64,000 bases of DNA, from the NCBI GenBank assembly GCA_015069605.1, contig SVII01000004.1:16194-80193 (forward strand). Reading direction: 5' to 3'. The notes under the pieces were generated by a model. That model was not told the DNA's origin, did not search any database, and saw only the letters and a list, made by a program, of their open reading frames with translations. Positions 8,367 to 17,487 of the stretch are shown piece by piece; position 1 is the first letter of the stretch; every line of letters starts with the position of its first letter. The position numbers and the translations under genes were made by a program. The DNA comes from Clostridiales bacterium. GTDB taxonomy: Bacteria > Bacillota > Clostridia > Christensenellales > Borkfalkiaceae.

Positions 8367-9194
8367 TTAGTATTCATCAGGCAATTCGTCAAGTTCGGTC
8401 ATACAAAATACAGGGCCGTCTTTACATACGAATTTGTCGCCAACGTTACATCTACCGCATTTACCGACGCCGCATTTCATACGAAGTTCCAACGTCGTAT
8501 AGATACGAGATTTGTCAAAACCGAGTTCCAAAAGCCCTGCAAGCGTGAATTTAATCATTACGGGAGGGCCGCAAAGCACTGCCGTCATGTTGGGATCAAG
8601 CCCTAATTCTTTCACATATGCAGGTACGAAACCGACGTTACCTGTCCAGCCTTCCTGAGGACGGTCAATGGTAAGATATACGTCCATATTCGGTTCGTTT
8701 ACCCATTCGTTTTGAATTTCGTCAATATCTACGAGGTCGTCTTTACTTCTCGCGCCGTAAACGATAACCACTTTGCCGTAATTTTCACGGTAATGACGAA
8801 CGTAGTTGATAACACTACGCAAAGGCGCAAGACCGATACCGCCTGCGATAAAGAGCAAATCTTTACCTTTAAATTCTCCTTCTACGGGGAAATTCTTACC
8901 GTAAGGCCCACGAACGGTGATCTGTTGCCCAGGTTCCATTGCGTGAATAACTTCGGTTACGCAACCGCATTTTTTGATGGAAAATTCCATATATTCTTCG
9001 TTTGTAGGCGAAGAAGTGATGGAGAACATACATTCGCCAACACCAGGAACGGATACCATCGCGCATTGTCCGGGCATATGACTAAACAATTTCTTACCGT
9101 CCGTACCAACTACGCGGAACGTTTTTACGTCGGGCGTATCTTTACGTACGTCCGTGATTACGCCAACTTTAGGAATGAGAGTTTCTTCAATCAT
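8367..9194 (-). CDS. flxA: FlxA-like FAD/NAD(P)H-binding oxidoreductase subunit
   Basis: 275 residues of the ferredoxin-NADP reductase family, closest in form to dihydroorotate dehydrogenase electron-transfer subunits and anaerobic sulfite reductase B. It has an FAD/flavin domain (GPYGKNFPV at 97-105), the nucleotide-binding FIAGGIGLAPLRS (115-127), VYGARSKDDL (145-154), and a C-terminal [2Fe-2S] site with Cys241, 246, 249 and 257. It is the predicted NADH entry subunit of an Flx-Hdr complex. Its start overlaps the preceding gene by 8 bases (ATGATTGA), so the two are translationally coupled. The neighbouring flxBCD and hdrABC set makes the assignment firm as a complex member; NADH versus NADPH is not settled. 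Confidence 0.82.
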   Translation of the reverse strand: MIEETLIPKVGVITDVRKDTPDVKTFRVVGTDGKKLFSHMPGQCAMVSVPGVGECMFSITSSPTNEEYMEFSIKKCGCVTEVIHAMEPGQQITVRGPYGKNFPVEGEFKGKDLLFIAGGIGLAPLRSVINYVRHYRENYGKVVIVYGARSKDDLVDIDEIQNEWVNEPNMDVYLTIDRPQEGWTGNVGFVPAYVKELGLDPNMTAVLCGPPVMIKFTLAGLLELGFDKSRIYTTLELRMKCGVGKCGRCNVGDKFVCKDGPVFCMTELDELPDEY

Positions 9195-10227
9195 TTGCTT
9201 TACCTCCCAACGTTTTGATTACTTTTACGATATTCAAGCTCTGAGGACATTTGTTTACGCAACGTCCGCAACCTACGCAGGAATACAAACCGTCATTCTG
9301 CGAAGGATAATACACGAGTTTGTGCATAAATCTTTGACGGAATCTCTGCATTTGCGTCGTACGGCTGTTGCCGTGCGCCATCAACGTGAAATCGGAATAC
9401 ATACAGGAATCCCAACAACGATAACGAAGTACACCTTCATTCGTCTTGAAATCACGAATGTCGAAACATTGACAGGTGGGACATACAAACGTACACGTAC
9501 CGCAACCAAGACATGCTTCACTCATTTCTTCCCATTCGGGAGCGTCGAACAATTCGTTGAGGTTTTCCGGCTTAAATCTGCTCAAATCAAGGTTAGAGAA
9601 CGGCAATTTATCAATAATAATCTTGGTTGTTTCTTGTTGCGCAGCAACTTCCGTTTCACCGCCTTCGCTAAACAACTCTTTTACCTGCGCCGTAAGCGTT
9701 TCACCCTTTTCGGTGTTTGCTTGCCAGTACAAGTTTTCACCGTCCATCCACGTCGTTACGTCGCCCATAGGTGCCGTTGCGTCGATACCGAACGCTTTAC
9801 AGAAGCAACTTTCTTCGGGTCTCGAACAAGCCAACGTGACGATGGTTGCAGCCGCTCTTCTATTCTGGTAATAGGTGTCCACTGGTTCAGCAAGGAATAC
9901 CTTATCCAAAACCTCGATTGCCTTGTAATCACACGCTTTTACGCCGAAAATAACAAACAATTTGCCTTCTTCAACATAATCTTTACGCATATCCACGACT
10001 TCGATGTTCTTGCCTTCCGTTTTGAACTTCATCATGTTTTCCGTTTGAGGAAAGAATGCGTTTTTCGGGGATTTAACCGTTTTTAACGTTTCCAAAGAAA
10101 CTTCTTTGCCTTCGCCCCAAACCGCATAGTTTACTTCCCCTGCCTTTTTGATGGGAAGGAAAAGCCCTTGCGTTTCAGCGATTTTTGCATAAAGTTCATT
10201 CAATCTATCTTTTGCAATTTTTAACAT
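9187..10227 (-). CDS. flxB: FlxB-like iron-sulfur protein (anaerobic sulfite reductase subunit A family)
   Basis: 346 residues. The N-terminal 200 residues resemble the AsrA / hydrogenase electron-transfer family. The C-terminus has a dicluster [4Fe-4S] ferredoxin domain with CLGCGTCTFVCP and CVGCGRCVNKCP. In Flx-Hdr complexes this subunit passes electrons between FlxA and the rest. Its ATG shares one base with the stop of the preceding gene (TAATG), and its end overlaps flxA. Paralogous to its upstream neighbour flxC, as is usual in these clusters. Confidence 0.8.
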   Translation of the reverse strand: MLKIAKDRLNELYAKIAETQGLFLPIKKAGEVNYAVWGEGKEVSLETLKTVKSPKNAFFPQTENMMKFKTEGKNIEVVDMRKDYVEEGKLFVIFGVKACDYKAIEVLDKVFLAEPVDTYYQNRRAAATIVTLACSRPEESCFCKAFGIDATAPMGDVTTWMDGENLYWQANTEKGETLTAQVKELFSEGGETEVAAQQETTKIIIDKLPFSNLDLSRFKPENLNELFDAPEWEEMSEACLGCGTCTFVCPTCQCFDIRDFKTNEGVLRYRCWDSCMYSDFTLMAHGNSRTTQMQRFRQRFMHKLVYYPSQNDGLYSCVGCGRCVNKCPQSLNIVKVIKTLGGKAND

Positions 10228-11204
10228 TATTTTGCCTCCCCGTTAAATACGTCGTTCGGCTCGGTGTCGCCTTCGGTGTAGGACGTCAAAGGCGTCTTAC
10301 CTTCCGATTCCTCCCCTGCCTGATATTCACCGTAGAATCCGTCGATATCCTTGATGAACTTTCTATTGAGAAGGTGCAAAGGAATGTTTTGAGGACATAC
10401 ACGCGAACATTCGCCACAGTCCGTACAACGACCTGCTACGTGGAATGCGCGGATGATATGGAACAACTGTTCTTCAAACTGATCATCGTTCGCTTTCGCC
10501 GCGATACCCGACGCAGGGTTATCGAATACACATTTCAAGCACGAACAAGCGGGACATACGTTGCGGCAAGCGTTACAACGGATACATTTGGAAAGCTGTT
10601 CTCTCCAAAACGCAAATCTTTCGTCTTCCGTCATCGCTTCCAAAGCGGCAACTTCTGCGAAACGATCACCGTCTCTTACAGGACGTTCGCTGTCACCGAT
10701 TTCTTCGTCTTTTACCTGATGCGTCTTGTTGCATACGGAGCATTTACCAAGCAATACTTCGTCTTTTGCTACCGTATATTCGCCGTAGAGGGAAGAAACT
10801 TTGATATTTTCGCCGTCTTCTTCCACTTCCGTCACCGCGTCAATGCCTTTTGCTTTGATCTTTTGAATATCCAACTTGCCTTGGCATTCGATCGCGATCA
10901 CGTAAATATTTTCTCTCTTAATTCTGTATTCTTTTACAAGCTGGTTAAAGCTGTAAGAATCGCAGGGTTTCAAGAAAATAGCCGTTTTGCCTTCCTTTTT
11001 GCTCATCTTAATAAGGTATTTGGAAAGGTTTGCGCCGCAGAAACCGTTATATACGAAAGAATCAAGTTCTTCCACCGTTTCAAAGGACGCGGGTTGAGGG
11101 TCAAAATAAAATTCACCTTTTTTCCAACCGATTACGCGCGCAACTTCACCATTTGCGAGCAATTCTTTCGCGCGTTCTACCATTTTTAATGCAACGTCTT
11201 TCAT
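10227..11204 (-). CDS. flxC: FlxC-like iron-sulfur protein
   Basis: 325 residues with the same general plan as FlxB: an N-terminal F420-dehydrogenase/sulfite-reductase-like region with a KCSVCNKTH segment, then two [4Fe-4S] sites, CIRCNACRNVCP and CTDCGECSRVCP. It begins one base after the flxD stop. It is predicted to relay electrons in the cytoplasmic NADH-dependent Flx module. The B/C labels are assigned by order and could be swapped. Confidence 0.78.
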   Translation of the reverse strand: MKDVALKMVERAKELLANGEVARVIGWKKGEFYFDPQPASFETVEELDSFVYNGFCGANLSKYLIKMSKKEGKTAIFLKPCDSYSFNQLVKEYRIKRENIYVIAIECQGKLDIQKIKAKGIDAVTEVEEDGENIKVSSLYGEYTVAKDEVLLGKCSVCNKTHQVKDEEIGDSERPVRDGDRFAEVAALEAMTEDERFAFWREQLSKCIRCNACRNVCPACSCLKCVFDNPASGIAAKANDDQFEEQLFHIIRAFHVAGRCTDCGECSRVCPQNIPLHLLNRKFIKDIDGFYGEYQAGEESEGKTPLTSYTEGDTEPNDVFNGEAK

Positions 11205-11205
11205 A

Positions 11206-11661
11206 TTATTCGCCCTCCTTTACTCTAAGGTCGGTAAGGCGTTTGTTTTCGCCAAGCTCCGTCACTTGTTTTACAAAATCGTTCATAACCGCCGAGAAAC
11301 GCGCACCTTCTGCTGCGGAAACCCATTCCAAACGGGTACGTTCCTTTTCAATCCCCATATAATTGAGGAAACTGTACAAAAGCGCCATTCTTCTTCTCGT
11401 ATAGTAGTTACCCGTTACATAATGGCAATCCCCGGGATGACAACCGCAAAGGATAACACCATCCGCGCCCTGCTGGAATGCTTTCAAAATGAACATAGGG
11501 TTCACACGACAGGAACAAGGTACACGAATAATCTTTACGTTTGCAGGATAATTCAAACGGCTGGAACCTGCAAGGTCCGCGCCGGCATACGAACACCAGT
11601 TACAGCAAAACGCTACGATATTCGGGGTAAATTCTTTCTTTTCAGTCGTTACTTCTTGCAT
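11206..11661 (-). CDS. flxD: MvhD/FlxD-family iron-sulfur subunit
   Basis: 151 residues, the normal size for MvhD. Conserved cysteines occur in CCNWCSYAGAD near residue 19, PCSCRVNP and CGCHPGDCHY, binding one [2Fe-2S] cluster. In methanogens MvhD joins the hydrogenase to HdrA; in Flx-Hdr complexes FlxD joins the NADH module to HdrA. Its start lies 13 bases inside the hdrA reading frame and is preceded by GGAGG, so translation is coupled to hdrA. Confidence 0.88.
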   Translation of the reverse strand: MQEVTTEKKEFTPNIVAFCCNWCSYAGADLAGSSRLNYPANVKIIRVPCSCRVNPMFILKAFQQGADGVILCGCHPGDCHYVTGNYYTRRRMALLYSFLNYMGIEKERTRLEWVSAAEGARFSAVMNDFVKQVTELGENKRLTDLRVKEGE

Positions 11662-13640
11662 ATTGCTTCCACCTCCGACATAAGCTGTTTGGAACTAAAG
11701 CCCTTGAGATCCATTGCGCCCGAAGGACAAGTTACCGTACAAGCGCCGCAACCCTGACAAACTGCGGGGTTCACCGACGCAACGCGACGGACTTCGATCT
11801 TTCTACCGGGCAGAGGGAATTCCTTATCCACGTACGTAATCGCACCGTATGCGCAAACGTTCGCACATTGGCTACAACCGTTACACATACTTTCGTTAGG
11901 CGTTGCTACGCAAGGGTTGGTCTTCAATTTGTCTTTTACAAGCAAACCGATAACCTTTGCCGCTGCCGCAGATGCCTGCGAAACCGTTTCGGGAATATCT
12001 TTCGGGCCTTGACATACGCCTGCAAGATATACGCCTGCCGTGGGGCTTTCCACGGGACGAAGTTTTGCGTGCGATTCCGTCAAGAAGTTGTTGGTGTCGA
12101 TACTTGCCGTCAACAACGTCGCTACCTTTCTAACGGAAGGTTCGGGTTCGATTGCCGCAGCCAAAACAACGAGATCAGATTCGATGGTGATCTGTTCGTT
12201 GTCGATAAGGTTGGAACCTTGTACCATCAACTTACCGTTTTCGTTATATACTTTGCCGACCATACCTTTGATATAATCTACGCCGTATTGTTCTACCGCA
12301 CGACGATAGAATTCGTCATAGTTTTTACCAGGCGTACGTACGTCAATATAGAATACGTGCACTTCGGTGTCGGGATATTTTTCACGGATCAACATAGCGT
12401 GCTTCGCCGTGTACATACAGCAGATCTTGGAACAATAAGGTTTGCCGCAACCGCTGGTATCACGCGAACCTACGCATTGAATAAAGGTGACTACCTTCGG
12501 ATGTTCGCCGTCGGAGGGACGAAGCAAAACACCGCTTGTGGGGCCTGCCGCATTCATCAAACGTTCAAGCTCCAACGACGTAATAACGTCTTTATTTTCG
12601 CTGTATCCGTATTCGTTAAAATTGTTCAAATCAATGGGTTTAAAGCCCGTAGCTACGACGATTGCGCCGTACTGACGTTCGATAAACGTATCTTTTTGTT
12701 CGTAATCAATAGCGCCTGCGCCGCATACCTTTTGACAAATACCGCATTTACCCGTCTTAAATTTGATACATTGTTCTGCATCAATAACGGCTACGTTTGG
12801 AATTGCCTGCGCGAAAGGAATGTGGATTGCGGGACGGGTGTTGAGGTTCATATTGAACGTGTTCAAACCTTTCTTGGAAGGACATTTTTCCATACAAAGT
12901 TTACAACCCGTACACTTCGTTTCGTCTACGTATCTCGCTTTGCGGCGAATCGTTACGTTGAAGTTCCCAACGAAACCTTTGACGTCTTCCACTTCGGAAT
13001 AGGACAAAATGTCAATCTTTTCGTTTTGCGCGCAATCTACCATCTTCGGCGTCAAAATACAAGCCGAACAGTCGAGCGTGGGGAACGTTTTATCAATCTG
13101 CGCCATTCTACCGCCGATCGTTGCGTTCTTTTCTACAATATCTACTTCAAAACCTGCGTCTGCGATATCCAAAGCTGCTTGAATACCTGCAATACCGCCG
13201 CCGATTACCAAAGCGCGCTTTACAACGGGGCTTTCGCCTGCCATCAAAGGCGCGTTGAGTTTTACTTTCGCAATAGCCGTACGAACGAGAATGATCGCTT
13301 TTTCCGTCGCCTCGTCCATATCTTTGTGAATCCACGAGCAATGTTCACGAATGTTTGCTATTTCCACCATATAGGGGTTCAAACCAGCCGCTTCTGCCGC
13401 TTTGCGGAAAGTAGCTTCGTGCATTCTGGGCGAACAAGCGCCTACGACGATGCCCGTAAGATTATGTTCTTTGATTGCCTGCTTGATGAGCTGTTGACCG
13501 TTTTCGGAGCACATATACTGATAGTTCGCAGAATAAACGACACCAGGTTCGCTTTTGATGACTTCTGCAACTTTCTCTACGTCTACCGTTGCCGCGATGT
13601 TACTGCCGCACCAACAAATAAAAACACCTATTCTTTGCAT
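11649..13640 (-). CDS. hdrA: Heterodisulfide reductase-like subunit A, flavin-bifurcating FAD/iron-sulfur protein
   Basis: 663 residues, full length for HdrA. The N-terminal cysteine-containing domain (FICWCGSNI near residue 8) is followed by the FAD-binding GGGIAGIQAA near 149, the HdrA-specific cluster region LDCSACILTPKMVDC, an inserted ferredoxin domain (CTGCKLCMEKCP), and a C-terminal dicluster ferredoxin domain (CNGCSQCANVC and CQGCGACTVTCP). In known systems the HdrA flavin splits electron pairs between low-potential ferredoxin and a higher-potential acceptor through HdrBC. Here the neighbouring fumarate reductase is the natural acceptor to propose. No hydrogenase or F420 genes are nearby. 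Confidence 0.92.
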   Translation of the reverse strand: MQRIGVFICWCGSNIAATVDVEKVAEVIKSEPGVVYSANYQYMCSENGQQLIKQAIKEHNLTGIVVGACSPRMHEATFRKAAEAAGLNPYMVEIANIREHCSWIHKDMDEATEKAIILVRTAIAKVKLNAPLMAGESPVVKRALVIGGGIAGIQAALDIADAGFEVDIVEKNATIGGRMAQIDKTFPTLDCSACILTPKMVDCAQNEKIDILSYSEVEDVKGFVGNFNVTIRRKARYVDETKCTGCKLCMEKCPSKKGLNTFNMNLNTRPAIHIPFAQAIPNVAVIDAEQCIKFKTGKCGICQKVCGAGAIDYEQKDTFIERQYGAIVVATGFKPIDLNNFNEYGYSENKDVITSLELERLMNAAGPTSGVLLRPSDGEHPKVVTFIQCVGSRDTSGCGKPYCSKICCMYTAKHAMLIREKYPDTEVHVFYIDVRTPGKNYDEFYRRAVEQYGVDYIKGMVGKVYNENGKLMVQGSNLIDNEQITIESDLVVLAAAIEPEPSVRKVATLLTASIDTNNFLTESHAKLRPVESPTAGVYLAGVCQGPKDIPETVSQASAAAAKVIGLLVKDKLKTNPCVATPNESMCNGCSQCANVCAYGAITYVDKEFPLPGRKIEVRRVASVNPAVCQGCGACTVTCPSGAMDLKGFSSKQLMSEVEAICKK

Positions 13641-13693
13641 GATATTTACTCTCTTTCTTTAGAATTTCGATTTTTTCTGCCCGATCGTCGGGA

Positions 13694-14080
13694 TTATTTG
13701 TTATATTTTCTGTACGCGCTGACCAAAAGCTGTTGAGGAATAAGTTCGTCAACAATCGGCGGAATTTCCTCTGCTTTGATCCCGTTTTTCCCCTGCATAC
13801 GTACTACCGTATCGCGAACGGCTTCGACCACAGCCGCAGGCGCTACGCCACGGGGACAACGTTCTACGCAGGCCATACAGGAAAGGCAACTCCAAATCGC
13901 TTTGCATTCCAACAATTCTTCGATTTTGCCTTTGCCTAACATAGATACAAATTGATGCGGTTTGATATCCATGTCGTTAAACGCAGGACAACGTCCCGAA
14001 CATTTACCGCATTTCATACACTTTCTTACGTCCGTGCCACTCAATCGATTGAGGTTTTCAATACGTTCTTCTTTCGTCAT
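13694..14080 (-). CDS. hdrC: Heterodisulfide reductase-like subunit C
   Basis: 128 residues. The start ATG at 14080 overlaps the hdrB stop (ATGA) and has a GGGGGT site; a longer in-frame extension upstream lies inside hdrB and is unlikely. Two [4Fe-4S] motifs, CMKCGKCSGRCP and CLSCMACVERCP, match HdrC, which links HdrA to HdrB. No membrane helices are present, so this is the soluble type and not the HdrE-linked type. Confidence 0.88.
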   Translation of the reverse strand: MTKEERIENLNRLSGTDVRKCMKCGKCSGRCPAFNDMDIKPHQFVSMLGKGKIEELLECKAIWSCLSCMACVERCPRGVAPAAVVEAVRDTVVRMQGKNGIKAEEIPPIVDELIPQQLLVSAYRKYNK

Positions 14081-14856
14081 TCTTTTACCCCCAACGCTTC
14101 CGCAAGAAGCTCTGTGAAGTATTTGACGGGCAGGATACCGCCACCGTTTACCTGCAAATTGTAAAGGCAAAGCGGACAAGCCGTAATCACTTCTTCCGCA
14201 CCCTTTTCTTTCGCGCTTGCAAGCACTTTCGCACTCTTTTTCTTCGGCAATTCGCTGTTTTTAAGCGCTACGTACGCGCCGCAACATTCATTACGGAACG
14301 GATACGAAATGGGCGTACCGCCGATCGCGCGAATGAAATCTTCAATAATTGTGGGATTTTCGGGATTATCGAATGCCATTACGCCGCTGGGACGAAGTAG
14401 CAAACACCCGTAATATGCGCCGATCTTTCTATTGATGGGATTGACAACTGCTTTTTTGATGTTGTCAAAACCCACTACGTTTTTCAACATTTCCAAATAA
14501 TGAAGAACTTCCGTTTCCCCTTTATAAGGTTCGTCAAGTTTGAGATAATTGTTTGCTCTAAAACAAATATCTTCGTTGGTTTTCATATCTTCGTTGGTAC
14601 GTTTGATCACGTTGTGACAAGCGGAACAAAGGGTCAACAGTTTTCCGCCGTTATGCTTTGCATAATCGAGGGCGCGTACCGCCGAGAGCTTGGTTGCGAT
14701 TTCGTCCGTTCCCATGGGATATACAGCGCCGCAACATTGCCAATTTTCAATTTCTTCCATCTCTACTCCCAGAGCTTTCGCGCAAAGACGGGCGGTATCG
14801 TCCAATTCTTTGGCTTTCGTTCTGAGCGTACAGCCAGGGTAATAACTGATTTTCAT
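14077..14856 (-). CDS. hdrB: Heterodisulfide reductase-like subunit B
   Basis: 259 residues with both CCG domains complete: a first set with CCGAVYP and CSACH, and a second with CCGAYVA and CPLC, each preceded by a lone Cys about 30 residues earlier. They should hold two non-cubane [4Fe-4S] clusters. In methanogens HdrB reduces the CoM-CoB disulfide; bacteria like this lack those thiols, so the acceptor must differ. Placement in one operon with frdBA suggests that HdrB, or HdrBC, hands electrons to the fumarate reductase, directly or through an unknown disulfide. Confidence 0.87.
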   Translation of the reverse strand: MKISYYPGCTLRTKAKELDDTARLCAKALGVEMEEIENWQCCGAVYPMGTDEIATKLSAVRALDYAKHNGGKLLTLCSACHNVIKRTNEDMKTNEDICFRANNYLKLDEPYKGETEVLHYLEMLKNVVGFDNIKKAVVNPINRKIGAYYGCLLLRPSGVMAFDNPENPTIIEDFIRAIGGTPISYPFRNECCGAYVALKNSELPKKKSAKVLASAKEKGAEEVITACPLCLYNLQVNGGGILPVKYFTELLAEALGVKE

Positions 14857-14892
14857 TTTTCTATACGCTACCTTTGTACTGTTTTCGTTTGC

Positions 14893-16269
14893 TTATTTTT
14901 GAGGATAAGCCATTTCCTCAGGACGGAATACTTCGTCGAATTTTTCCGCGGTGAGGAAGCCGAGTGCTACGCACGCTTCTTTGAGCGAAATGTTTTCCTT
15001 ATACGCTTTCTTCGCTGTCTTCGCTGCATTTTCGTATCCGATATAGGGATTGAGCGCCGTTACCAACATCAAAGAATTGTAAAGGTTGTGTTTCATTTTT
15101 TCTTTGTTCGCTTTGATACCTGTTACGCAGTTGCTTTCAAACGATTTGATACCGTCTGCAAGCAATCTTACCGATTGCAAGAAATTGTAAATGATGACGG
15201 GCATAAATACGTTGAGTTCAAAATTGCCCTGCGACGCACCGAAACCAACGGCTACGTCGTTTGCCATAACTTGTACGGCAACCATCGTCATGGATTCGCA
15301 TTGCGTAGGATTTACTTTACCAGGCATAATCGAAGAACCAGGTTCGTTTTCGGGAATGAAGATTTCTCCAAGACCGTCACGAGGGCCGCTCGCAAGCCAA
15401 CGCACATCGTTTGCAATCTTCATTAAGTTGCAAGCAAGTGCTTTCAATGCACCGTGCGCGAATACGAGTTCATCTTTTGCCGTCAAAGCATGATATTTAT
15501 TTTCTGCGGTGACAAACGTCTTGCCCGTCAACGCGGATACCTGCGCCGCTACTTCTTCCGCAAAACCTTTCGGAGCGTTTAAGCCCGTACCAACTGCCGT
15601 GCCGCCAAGTGCCAATTCTTTCAAGCCAGGTAAAGCAAGCGTGAGCTGCGCTTTGGTCTTTTCTACCATATTTCTCCAACCGCTGATTTCCTGCGAGAAT
15701 GCGATGGGAACTGCGTCTTGCAAATGCGTTCTGCCACTCTTGACAATCCCCTCGTTTTCTGCTTCCAAACGTTTCAACGTTGCAATCAACGTATCCATTG
15801 CGGGGAACAATTTATCTTCAATCGCGATAACCGCTGCAATATGCATTGCCGTAGGGAAAGTATCGTTGGAGCTTTGACTCTTGTTGATGTCGTCGTTGGG
15901 ATGAAGCAATTTCTTGCCTGCAATTTCGTTGCCGCGGTTTGCAATAACTTCGTTGGCATTCATGTTCGATTGCGTACCGCTACCCGTCTGCCAAACGACA
16001 AGCGGGAAGTGAGAGTTGAGCGAACCAGAAATCACTTCGTCACAAGCCGCCGCGATTGCGTCTTTCTTTTCTTCGGGCAATTTGCCGAGTTTACAGTTTG
16101 CAAGTGCCGCTGCCTTTTTCAAAATACCGAATGCGTGCGTGATTTCACGGGGCATTACTTCGTCGCCAATCGGGAAGTTTTGATAACTTCTCTGCGTTTG
16201 CGCCGCCCAGTATCTATCTGCGGGGACTTGCATTTCCCCCATAGTATCTTTCTCAATACGATATTCCAT
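14893..16269 (-). CDS. fumC: Fumarate hydratase class II
   Basis: 458 residues from the ATG at 16269, which has GGGAG upstream. The superfamily signature [15 protein letters not shown] and the [14 protein letters not shown] segment mark class II fumarase rather than aspartase or argininosuccinate lyase. It dehydrates malate to fumarate. It sits between malate dehydrogenase (18 bases upstream) and hdrB (36 bases downstream), completing the reductive route from oxaloacetate to the fumarate reductase. This iron-free fumarase is less common in strict anaerobes than the class I enzyme, but the identification is clear. Confidence 0.93.
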   Translation of the reverse strand: MEYRIEKDTMGEMQVPADRYWAAQTQRSYQNFPIGDEVMPREITHAFGILKKAAALANCKLGKLPEEKKDAIAAACDEVISGSLNSHFPLVVWQTGSGTQSNMNANEVIANRGNEIAGKKLLHPNDDINKSQSSNDTFPTAMHIAAVIAIEDKLFPAMDTLIATLKRLEAENEGIVKSGRTHLQDAVPIAFSQEISGWRNMVEKTKAQLTLALPGLKELALGGTAVGTGLNAPKGFAEEVAAQVSALTGKTFVTAENKYHALTAKDELVFAHGALKALACNLMKIANDVRWLASGPRDGLGEIFIPENEPGSSIMPGKVNPTQCESMTMVAVQVMANDVAVGFGASQGNFELNVFMPVIIYNFLQSVRLLADGIKSFESNCVTGIKANKEKMKHNLYNSLMLVTALNPYIGYENAAKTAKKAYKENISLKEACVALGFLTAEKFDEVFRPEEMAYPQK

Positions 16270-16287
16270 TGTAGTTTCTCCCATTCC

Positions 16288-17238
16288 TTAAATTTCGATC
16301 TGCGCGATAACGCCTTTCAAGACTTCCGCACTATTTCTCATTTTTTCAAGTTCTTCATCGGAAAGTTTCGGCGTCAACGTCGTAACAAGACCTTCGCTGC
16401 TAATTGCGCAAAGGGTGGAAAGCGCTACGTCAGAAATACCATATTCCCCTTCCAAAACCGTCGAAACGGGCAAAATCGTGTAAGCACCGGAATAGATGCT
16501 GTTGACGATTTGCGTTACGCAAGCCGCGATGCCGTAGAACGTTGCGCCTTTGCCTGCAATGATTTGACCGCCCGATTTCTTTACGTACACTTCCACTTCT
16601 TCTTTCGTGTAAGGCGTTACTTTTAAAACGTCCTTATTTGTAAGCGTTTGTTCATATTCCGCCAAGGGAATACCCGAAATATCCGCCGTGGACCATGCAA
16701 CAAACGAAGAATCGCCATGTTCACCCAAAACGTACGCGTGTACTTGTTTCTGATTTACAGAATAGAGTTCCGACAAACGCGTTCTTAAACGAATGCTATC
16801 CAGCGTCGTACCCGTACCGATAACACGATTTTTGGGAACGCCCGTAATCTTGCAGAATACGTACGTAAGTACGTCTACGGGGTTTGCTACGAACACATAC
16901 AACGAATCGGGTGCGTATTTTACGATTTGAGGAGCGATACTCTTCAAAATGTTTACGTTTGTCTGCGTAAGGTCGATACGCGATTGACCGGGCTTTCTGC
17001 CAACACCCGACGTCACGATAACGATATCTGAACCCACCGCGTCTTCATACGTACCACAATAAATTTTTACGGGATGAAGATAGGGCGTAGCTTGTCTGAT
17101 ATCTAACGCCTCCCCTTCCGCTTTCGCTACGTTTACGTCAATCAATACGATTTCCGAAACCGAACCCGTAGCAGCCAACGTATAAGCAACCGTTGCACCT
17201 ACCGAACCTGCGCCGATAATAGTAACTTTGTTTGTCAT
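16288..17238 (-). CDS. mdh: LDH-like malate dehydrogenase
   Basis: 316 residues from the ATG at 17238 (GGAG upstream). The NAD-binding motif GAGSVGA lies at 9-15 and the catalytic GEHGDSS is present. The fold and sequence look like an L-lactate dehydrogenase, but the substrate-specificity loop reads GVGRKPGQSRIDL, with Arg81 at the position (canonical 102) where lactate dehydrogenases have Gln and malate dehydrogenases have Arg. With fumarase next door, oxaloacetate to malate is the most likely reaction. First gene of the eleven-gene operon. If the loop call is wrong, it is an L-lactate dehydrogenase. Confidence 0.78.
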   Translation of the reverse strand: MTNKVTIIGAGSVGATVAYTLAATGSVSEIVLIDVNVAKAEGEALDIRQATPYLHPVKIYCGTYEDAVGSDIVIVTSGVGRKPGQSRIDLTQTNVNILKSIAPQIVKYAPDSLYVFVANPVDVLTYVFCKITGVPKNRVIGTGTTLDSIRLRTRLSELYSVNQKQVHAYVLGEHGDSSFVAWSTADISGIPLAEYEQTLTNKDVLKVTPYTKEEVEVYVKKSGGQIIAGKGATFYGIAACVTQIVNSIYSGAYTILPVSTVLEGEYGISDVALSTLCAISSEGLVTTLTPKLSDEELEKMRNSAEVLKGVIAQIEI

Positions 17239-17335
17239 AATGTTTATTCTCCGTTTGTGAATTTTTCCTCTTGATCGTCTGCTTGCAAAAAACAGTCGGT
17301 TAAATGGAGCGCAATCCCCCATTCATACGCTTTTT

Positions 17336-17364
17336 ATTATATCATAAATCTTTGTCAATCACAA
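17336..17364 (-). promoter_or_regulatory. Promoter of the mdh-fumC-hdr-flx-frd operon
   Basis: Minus strand TTGTGA (17359-17364), 17 bases, TATAAT (17336-17341), about 98 bases before mdh. The weak -35 suggests that an activator may help. No other obvious promoter is seen inside the tightly packed operon. Confidence 0.6.
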
Positions 17365-17445
17365 ATGCTTGAACGCCTTATAACACAATTTCAAATCGCT
17401 AAATCGATAAATTTTTATCTTTTTATGGTTTTTATGCTAAACAAA

Positions 17446-17471
17446 AGAAAAACCCCGCTTTCGCGAGGTTT
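17446..17471 (-). terminator. Terminator after the DUF308 gene
   Basis: Minus strand AAACCTCGC, GAAA loop, GCGGGGTTT, then T-rich sequence. The remainder of this gap (17365-17445) is AT-rich and featureless. Confidence 0.85.
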
Positions 17472-17487
17472 CATGTCTTATATTTAT

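Noticed and set aside
11868..13736. A 622-codon plus-strand reading frame opposite hdrA
   Set aside because: It is the complement of a clear HdrA gene with all cluster motifs; its product is rich in Arg, Phe and Cys and has no recognisable domain.
14081..14179. Longer N-terminus for HdrC
   Set aside because: The extension lies entirely inside hdrB, while the ATG at 14080 overlaps the hdrB stop as ATGA with a good ribosome binding site.
8367..14856. Anaerobic sulfite reductase or hydrogenase operon
   Set aside because: AsrA/AsrB-like subunits are present, but there is no siroheme AsrC, no NiFe or FeFe hydrogenase gene, and HdrABC with an MvhD/FlxD subunit is complete, so Flx-Hdr fits better.
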